DNA from: an uncultured Muribaculaceae bacterium
Lineage (GTDB): Bacteria > Bacteroidota > Bacteroidia > Bacteroidales > Muribaculaceae
DNA: 64,000 nt
Assembly (NCBI GenBank): GCA_947174275.1
Contig: CAMWIJ010000002.1
Location: 1-64,000 of the forward strand
Reading direction: 5' to 3'
A program made the translations under genes and the position numbers. The stretch's first letter is position 1, and each line of letters starts with the position of its first letter. This document shows, one piece after another, positions 58,987 to 64,000 of the stretch. Below the pieces are notes generated by a model. It worked only from the letters and a program-made list of their open reading frames with translations. It searched no databases and was not told the origin of the DNA.

Positions 58987-60186
58987 ATGGGAAAATACGA
59001 CTTCAACACTATCATCGACCGCTCTCACAGCGACGCGATAAAATATTGTGAACTAAACAAATGGTTTGATGCCGACAATCTGCTTCCGATGTGGATTGCC
59101 GACATGGATTTCTGCGTCTGCCCCGAAATCACCGAAGCGCTTCAGCGTCGCATCAGCCACCGCATCTACGGATATGCGTCGACACCCGACGAGTTTTTCC
59201 CCACCATCGCCGACTGGCTGCGCCGCCGCCACGGCTTCGAGACATCACCCGAAGAGATGACATATATCCCCGGCATCGTGAAGGGCATCGGATTTGTCAT
59301 CAACCGGTTCTGCAAGCCGGGCGACAAGATTGTGATACAGCCGCCTGTCTACCACCCGTTCCGACGCCTTATCGAAGGCAACGGCTGCAAGGCGCTCGAC
59401 AATCCGCTTCTGCGGCTCGAGGACACCTACGAGATGGATCTTGACGGACTTGAAGAAATCATACGCCGGGAGCATCCGCGCATGATGATACTCTGCAACC
59501 CCCACAACCCGATAGGCATACAGTGGAGCCGCGAGACACTCGCCCGCGTGGCCGACATCTGCGCCGAGGAGGGTGTGATTGTAGTATCTGACGAAATACA
59601 CGGCGACCTGATGCTCGGCGGCATGCCGCACATACCCTATCTGTCGGTCAGCGACAACGCGCGGCGCACCGGCATCATGCTCGGAGCGCCGTCAAAGACA
59701 TTCAACGTGCCCGGGCTGGTCAGTTCATGGTGCGTGATAAAAGACGAGGCGATGCGCCGCAACTTCTTCGAATGGCTGGAGTGCAACGAATTCAACGCCC
59801 CGACATGCTTCGCCACCATCGGCACTATCGCCGCATATAACCACGGAGAGGAATGGCTCGGCGAAGCTCTCGGATACATACAGGATAATATCGATTATGT
59901 GGCCGATGAGCTTGACAGGATATCGTCAGGACGGATCAGAGTGTACCGCCCGCAGGCATCGTTCCTGATATGGCTTGACTGCCGCGGACTCGGGCTCAGC
60001 CACGAGCAACTGACCGATTTCTTTGTAAAAGACGCTAAGCTGGCTCTCAACGACGGAGCCATGTTCGGCGCCGAGGGCACAGGTTTCATGCGCATGAATG
60101 TGGCGACTCCGAGATCTGTTATCGACGAGAGCCTGCGCCGCATAGCCCACGCATTGGAACACTGCCCCGAAAAAGCAACAGTATGA
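58987..60186 (+). CDS. PatB/MalY-family PLP-dependent C-S lyase/aminotransferase
   Basis: MGKYDFNTIIDRSHSDAIKY, PMWIADMDF, NPHNPIG, GAPSKTFNVPGL; 58987 preferred over the 58759 ORF start. Confidence 0.94.
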   Translation: MGKYDFNTIIDRSHSDAIKYCELNKWFDADNLLPMWIADMDFCVCPEITEALQRRISHRIYGYASTPDEFFPTIADWLRRRHGFETSPEEMTYIPGIVKGIGFVINRFCKPGDKIVIQPPVYHPFRRLIEGNGCKALDNPLLRLEDTYEMDLDGLEEIIRREHPRMMILCNPHNPIGIQWSRETLARVADICAEEGVIVVSDEIHGDLMLGGMPHIPYLSVSDNARRTGIMLGAPSKTFNVPGLVSSWCVIKDEAMRRNFFEWLECNEFNAPTCFATIGTIAAYNHGEEWLGEALGYIQDNIDYVADELDRISSGRIRVYRPQASFLIWLDCRGLGLSHEQLTDFFVKDAKLALNDGAMFGAEGTGFMRMNVATPRSVIDESLRRIAHALEHCPEKATV

Positions 60187-60231
60187 CATGACCGCGGCTT
60201 CCTGCCGCACAGACAAATAACAACAATCCGG

Positions 60232-61575
60232 ATGAATTACAGAATATTCCCACCCGACGAAATGATGATGGCGACCATCGGTCTGCCCCTGTCAAAGAGC
60301 ATCAGCAACCGCATGCTCATCATCAATGCCCTCACCCCGGGCGCTTCTGCGCTGTCAGAGATCGCAGAATGTGATGACACCGACCTGCTGTCGAAAGCGC
60401 TTGCCCTGGCCGCTGAGGCAACAGGCGAGATCACAGTCAACACCGGAGCCGCAGGCACCGCCACCCGCTTCATCACCGCATATCTGTGCGCCCGTCAGGG
60501 CATCAGCGCCACAGTCGACGGAAGCGAGCGCATGCGTCGGCGTCCGATGGGAATACTGATCGATTCACTCCGCGCACTGGGCGCCGACATCACATGTCTC
60601 GACAACGAGGGCTATCTCCCCGTCCACATCAACGGAAAGCAGCTCAAGGGCGGACACCTGAGCATTGACGCGTCGGTAAGCTCGCAGTTCATATCGGCGC
60701 TGATGATGATAGCGCCGACCATGGCTGACGGACTCACGCTGCATCTCGACGGCAACCTGCTGTCGAAACCCTATATCGACATGACCGCCGAACTGATGCG
60801 CAGAAGCGGGGCTGAGGTGGAATTTGAGGCACCCTACGAGGAGATAACAATCGCGCCGCGTCCCTACTGCAAGGAGGGCACACGTGAAGCCGAACGCGAC
60901 TGGTCGGCGGCATCATACTGGTATGAAGCCGCGGCGCTGACAGCAGGATTTGTCACGCTGCCCGGCCTTCAGCTGCCGTCGCTTCAGGGCGACAGCGCCT
61001 GCGCGCGCCTGTTCGAGATGCTCGGAGTGAATACGGAGCCGTCGGAAGATGTCGACAACGCACTTGAGGTGGCACCCACCCCTGAACAATTCTCTCGCTT
61101 CGAGACCGACCTTGTCGACACCCCCGACCTGGCGCAGACACTGGCTGTCACCGCGGCGATGCTCGGCATACCGTTTCACCTGCGCGGACTGCAGTCGCTG
61201 AGGGTGAAAGAGACCGACCGCCTCGAGGCATTGCGCGCCGAGCTCGACAAATTCGGCATCATTGTGGAAATCCGCAATGACTCCGAGCTGGTGTGGAACG
61301 GCGCCCGTCACCCGATATTCGAACGCCCCGTCATCGACACCTACGACGACCACCGCATGGCTATGTCATTCGCGCCCACAGCGGTAATCATACCCGGCAT
61401 CGTGATCCGCGACGCCGAAGTGGTGAGCAAGTCATATCCCGGTTTCTGGGACGACCTCACAAGCGCCGGATTTACAATCACTGACGCCGACATACCCGAC
61501 AATGAAGCGTTCACGCCAGAGATGAGCATCGACCCCTCCGAGCGTGCGAGTGAAAATCCGCTGCCTCTGACATGA
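60232..61575 (+). CDS. aroA: 3-phosphoshikimate 1-carboxyvinyltransferase
   Basis: LPLSKSISNRMLIINAL, NTGAAGTATRFITAYL, RVKETDRLEALRAEL, DTYDDHRMAMSFA. Confidence 0.96.
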   Translation: MNYRIFPPDEMMMATIGLPLSKSISNRMLIINALTPGASALSEIAECDDTDLLSKALALAAEATGEITVNTGAAGTATRFITAYLCARQGISATVDGSERMRRRPMGILIDSLRALGADITCLDNEGYLPVHINGKQLKGGHLSIDASVSSQFISALMMIAPTMADGLTLHLDGNLLSKPYIDMTAELMRRSGAEVEFEAPYEEITIAPRPYCKEGTREAERDWSAASYWYEAAALTAGFVTLPGLQLPSLQGDSACARLFEMLGVNTEPSEDVDNALEVAPTPEQFSRFETDLVDTPDLAQTLAVTAAMLGIPFHLRGLQSLRVKETDRLEALRAELDKFGIIVEIRNDSELVWNGARHPIFERPVIDTYDDHRMAMSFAPTAVIIPGIVIRDAEVVSKSYPGFWDDLTSAGFTITDADIPDNEAFTPEMSIDPSERASENPLPLT

Positions 61576-62009
61576 TTGCTGCCGCCATCATATTAGCGAT
61601 ACTCGTGGCCGGCGGAGGGCTGGTTTACCTCCTTGACAGGGGAGGCCGCCGCAAGGCAAACGCCTCAGGGATGTCAGACGAGCCGGAGAGCGATGACACA
61701 GGAGACTCGGGCGACGGCGTGTGCTGCGGCATGCACATCACCTGCGAGAAAGACACGCTGTCGACAGCCGCAGCAACCGAAATCGTCTATTACGACGACG
61801 AGGAGCTCGATGACTATGCCGGCCGCCCGGCCGACAGCTACGACATGGAGGAGACCGAACAGTTCCGCGACATATTGCTTACGCTTCTTCCCGAAGATAT
61901 CGCAGGGTGGGCCCGGTCGCTCCAGCTGCGCAACATAGCGCTTCCGCCCGAGGTGAGCGACGAGCTGATGCTCATAGTGAGAGAAGCCCGCGAGGCTGCA
62001 ACCAAGTAA
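61572..62009 (+). CDS. Membrane-anchored Cys-motif protein coupled to aroA
   Basis: N-terminal TM; acidic linker; CCGMHITCEKD; EIVYYDDEELDDYAGRPADSYDMEETEQFRDILLTLLPEDIAGWARSLQLRNIALP. Confidence 0.7.
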   Translation: MIAAAIILAILVAGGGLVYLLDRGGRRKANASGMSDEPESDDTGDSGDGVCCGMHITCEKDTLSTAAATEIVYYDDEELDDYAGRPADSYDMEETEQFRDILLTLLPEDIAGWARSLQLRNIALPPEVSDELMLIVREAREAATK

Positions 62010-62022
62010 TTTAAGCAACATC

Positions 62023-62676
62023 ATGACAGAAACGATAAGAAAACATACGGGCACGGCATTGTGCATATTATTCGCGGCATACATCATATCCACGTTGATA
62101 GGAATGTCTGACGCCGAATACGAGTCATCAACCTTCAAGATCATAGTGGCATGCAATCTGCTTATTTATGTCATTATTGCCGCAGCGATACTCTACACGG
62201 CCTTCAGCAAAAAGACCGGTTCGAGCATTTTAACGAAGGTGCTGGCGTGTGCGGCAACCGTAAACGCAGTGTTGTCGGTTGTCAATATCTCCGGCTACCT
62301 GCTCTCGGGCTCATATCCCGTAGCATTCGGATACAGCACATTTATAATCTACAGCATTGCAGTTAAAACAATCTTTATACTGTTTATATTCAGCACAAAA
62401 GCATGGCTTCCGACAAAGCTTGCAATCACAGCCACCGCCCTGCCTGAGGCTATGTATCTTATTGCATACGCCAATCTTCAGAACGGCGCAGAGATTGACG
62501 AGTTCATTTCAACGCTCGACACCGTCAATACACTCAACCTCATCATATACATCATTTCACTGGTCATCACCATAATATGGCTTACCGGCGGCCGCAAGAC
62601 ACCCGTTCAGGATAACAGGCCACCGATGCCACCGCAACAGAAAAGCACGCTGATTGACAAGATACCGCATAAATAA
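62023..62676 (+). CDS. Hypothetical multi-TM membrane protein
   Basis: About five hydrophobic segments; proline-rich C-terminal tail; no recognised family. Confidence 0.55.
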   Translation: MTETIRKHTGTALCILFAAYIISTLIGMSDAEYESSTFKIIVACNLLIYVIIAAAILYTAFSKKTGSSILTKVLACAATVNAVLSVVNISGYLLSGSYPVAFGYSTFIIYSIAVKTIFILFIFSTKAWLPTKLAITATALPEAMYLIAYANLQNGAEIDEFISTLDTVNTLNLIIYIISLVITIIWLTGGRKTPVQDNRPPMPPQQKSTLIDKIPHK

Positions 62677-62723
62677 AAGCGGAATAAAAATACATATTTG
62701 TGCATTTTTATTGAATATTTTGC

Positions 62724-62731
62724 TAAATTTG
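62724..62731 (+). promoter_or_regulatory. Candidate -7 box (TAAATTTG) for the M6 protease
   Basis: TAnnTTTG match 67 nt upstream of 62798. Confidence 0.5.
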
Positions 62732-62797
62732 CAAGTAACAGACATCATAAGCATATATTCAAAGAAATCATAAATAAACCAATTATTACCTCCGATT

Positions 62798-64000
62798 ATG
62801 AGAAAATTACGTCACATAGCAACGACATGCGCTCTCGTCACGGCCTTGGGAGCGATTGCAGTTCCGGCCAAGCGCATCACATTCACGGCAACACAGCCCG
62901 ACGGCACTCAGCTTACACTCACACGCGCCGGCGATGAATTTCATAAATATTTTCTTACCGACGACGGACAGATTGTGGTCGGCGACGAGACAAAGGGATA
63001 TTATTTCGCCGAGGCCGATGCCACAGGACGCATGACAGCATCGCACATAAAGGCGGCCGACAAAGCATCGCGCACAGCGGCTCAGACAGCGTTTGTTGCC
63101 TCGATAGACCGCGCGTCACTCGACGAAGCGATGACAGCTACAGCCTGCAAATCGCGTCTGGCACAACGCGCACAGGAACGCAGCTACGCGCCACGCAGCA
63201 AAGCGTCACTTCCGGCACAGTCGGGAGTGGGACTGTTTCCGGGCACGACATATCCCAATATGGGCTCACCGAAAGGACTCATAATCCTCGTCGAGTATTC
63301 CGACGTGAAGTTCAACACATCATACGATGCCGGCGACTACTTCAGCCGCATGATAAGCGAAAAAGGATTTTCAGACTACAACGGCACCGGCTCGGCGCTC
63401 GACTGGTTTACCGATGCATCGATGGGGCAGTTTACACCCGACTTCGACGTCTACGGCCCTGTGACACTGTCACAGCGACAGGCCTATTATGGCGGTAATG
63501 ACAGCTATGGCGACGACCTGCGCCCCGAGGAGATGGTAATCGAGGGGTGCACGCTCCTTGACAAGGAAGTAGACTTCTCGATCTACGACACTGACGGCGA
63601 CGGTTACGTCGACAATGTATTCGTGTTCTACGCCGGCCGCGGCGAGGCTGACGGCGGCACAGCCAACACCGTATGGCCCCATCAGTGGGAGATAGAATCG
63701 GCAGGCAAGACGCTGACACTCGACGGCGTGAAAATCAACCGCTACGCCTGCTCCAACGAGTGGGACGGCACCAAGCCCGACGGCATCGGCACCTTCGTGC
63801 ATGAGTTCTCGCACGTGATGGGTCTGCCCGACCTCTATCACACCACATCGACGACCGCATATTACACCCCCTGCGAATGGTCGGTGATGGACTACGGCCC
63901 CTACAGCAACGACAGCCGCACCCCGCCAACCTACTCAATTTTCGAGCGCAACGCCATGGGCTGGATCGACCCGCTGGTGCTTGACAAGACACCGCGCTCC
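62798..64000 (+). CDS. Secreted M6-family metalloprotease, 3' end beyond window
   Basis: Open frame from ATG 62798 to the window end (no stop, hence absent from the ORF track): MRKLRHIATTCALVTALGAIAVPAKRITFTATQPDGTQL...SPKGLIILVEYSDVKF...IGTFVHEFSHVMGLPDLYHTTST. Confidence 0.9.
   Translation, partial: MRKLRHIATTCALVTALGAIAVPAKRITFTATQPDGTQLTLTRAGDEFHKYFLTDDGQIVVGDETKGYYFAEADATGRMTASHIKAADKASRTAAQTAFVASIDRASLDEAMTATACKSRLAQRAQERSYAPRSKASLPAQSGVGLFPGTTYPNMGSPKGLIILVEYSDVKFNTSYDAGDYFSRMISEKGFSDYNGTGSALDWFTDASMGQFTPDFDVYGPVTLSQRQAYYGGNDSYGDDLRPEEMVIEGCTLLDKEVDFSIYDTDGDGYVDNVFVFYAGRGEADGGTANTVWPHQWEIESAGKTLTLDGVKINRYACSNEWDGTKPDGIGTFVHEFSHVMGLPDLYHTTSTTAYYTPCEWSVMDYGPYSNDSRTPPTYSIFERNAMGWIDPLVLDKTPRS

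Noticed and set aside
1-64000. CRISPR arrays, tRNA/rRNA genes, prophage or complete IS elements
   Set aside because: No regularly spaced repeats, no recognisable tRNA or rRNA sequence and no transposase, integrase or phage structural ORF seen by eye; tRNAscan/Infernal was not run.

Overview
Chromosomal segment from a Bacteroidales bacterium, Muribaculaceae-like judging by gene content and Bacteroidetes-type TAnnTTTG -7 boxes (lineage is inference). Most of it is dense housekeeping: truA, a GT2/GT39 lipid-glycosylation pair, a WG-repeat lipoprotein, an RluA-type synthase, topA, nadK, pdxJ, exbB/exbD, an RsmI-like methylase, an MBL hydrolase, an M13 peptidase, a small membrane protein plus ECF sigma factor, a tripartite RND efflux operon, mfd, ppiD, rex, porU/porV (type IX secretion), ispF, xseAB, a DEAD helicase, coaX-OMP-lptC-corC, a cobalamin adenosyltransferase, a Ca/Na exchanger, a complete glycine-cleavage operon ending in a carbonic anhydrase, patB, aroA, and an M6 protease cut by the window end (absent from the ORF track because it has no stop). 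No rRNA, tRNA or CRISPR was recognised, and I did not find a clear undescribed multi-gene system. The most interesting items are: (i) an apparently metal-site-degenerate FAH-like protein translationally coupled to rex; (ii) a structured 430-bp rex/ppiD intergenic region with two dyads, an orphan promoter and a GNRA-capped hairpin, a candidate sRNA or regulatory leader; (iii) a small membrane protein overlapping an ECF sigma gene; (iv) two copies of a nested-palindrome intergenic repeat, one next to a 22-bp-arm MITE-like inverted repeat; (v) a truncated RhuM remnant; (vi) an operator-like dyad around a -7 box upstream of pdxJ; (vii) an 18-bp tandem duplication over a start codon; (viii) unusual disordered tails on LptC and an MBL hydrolase.
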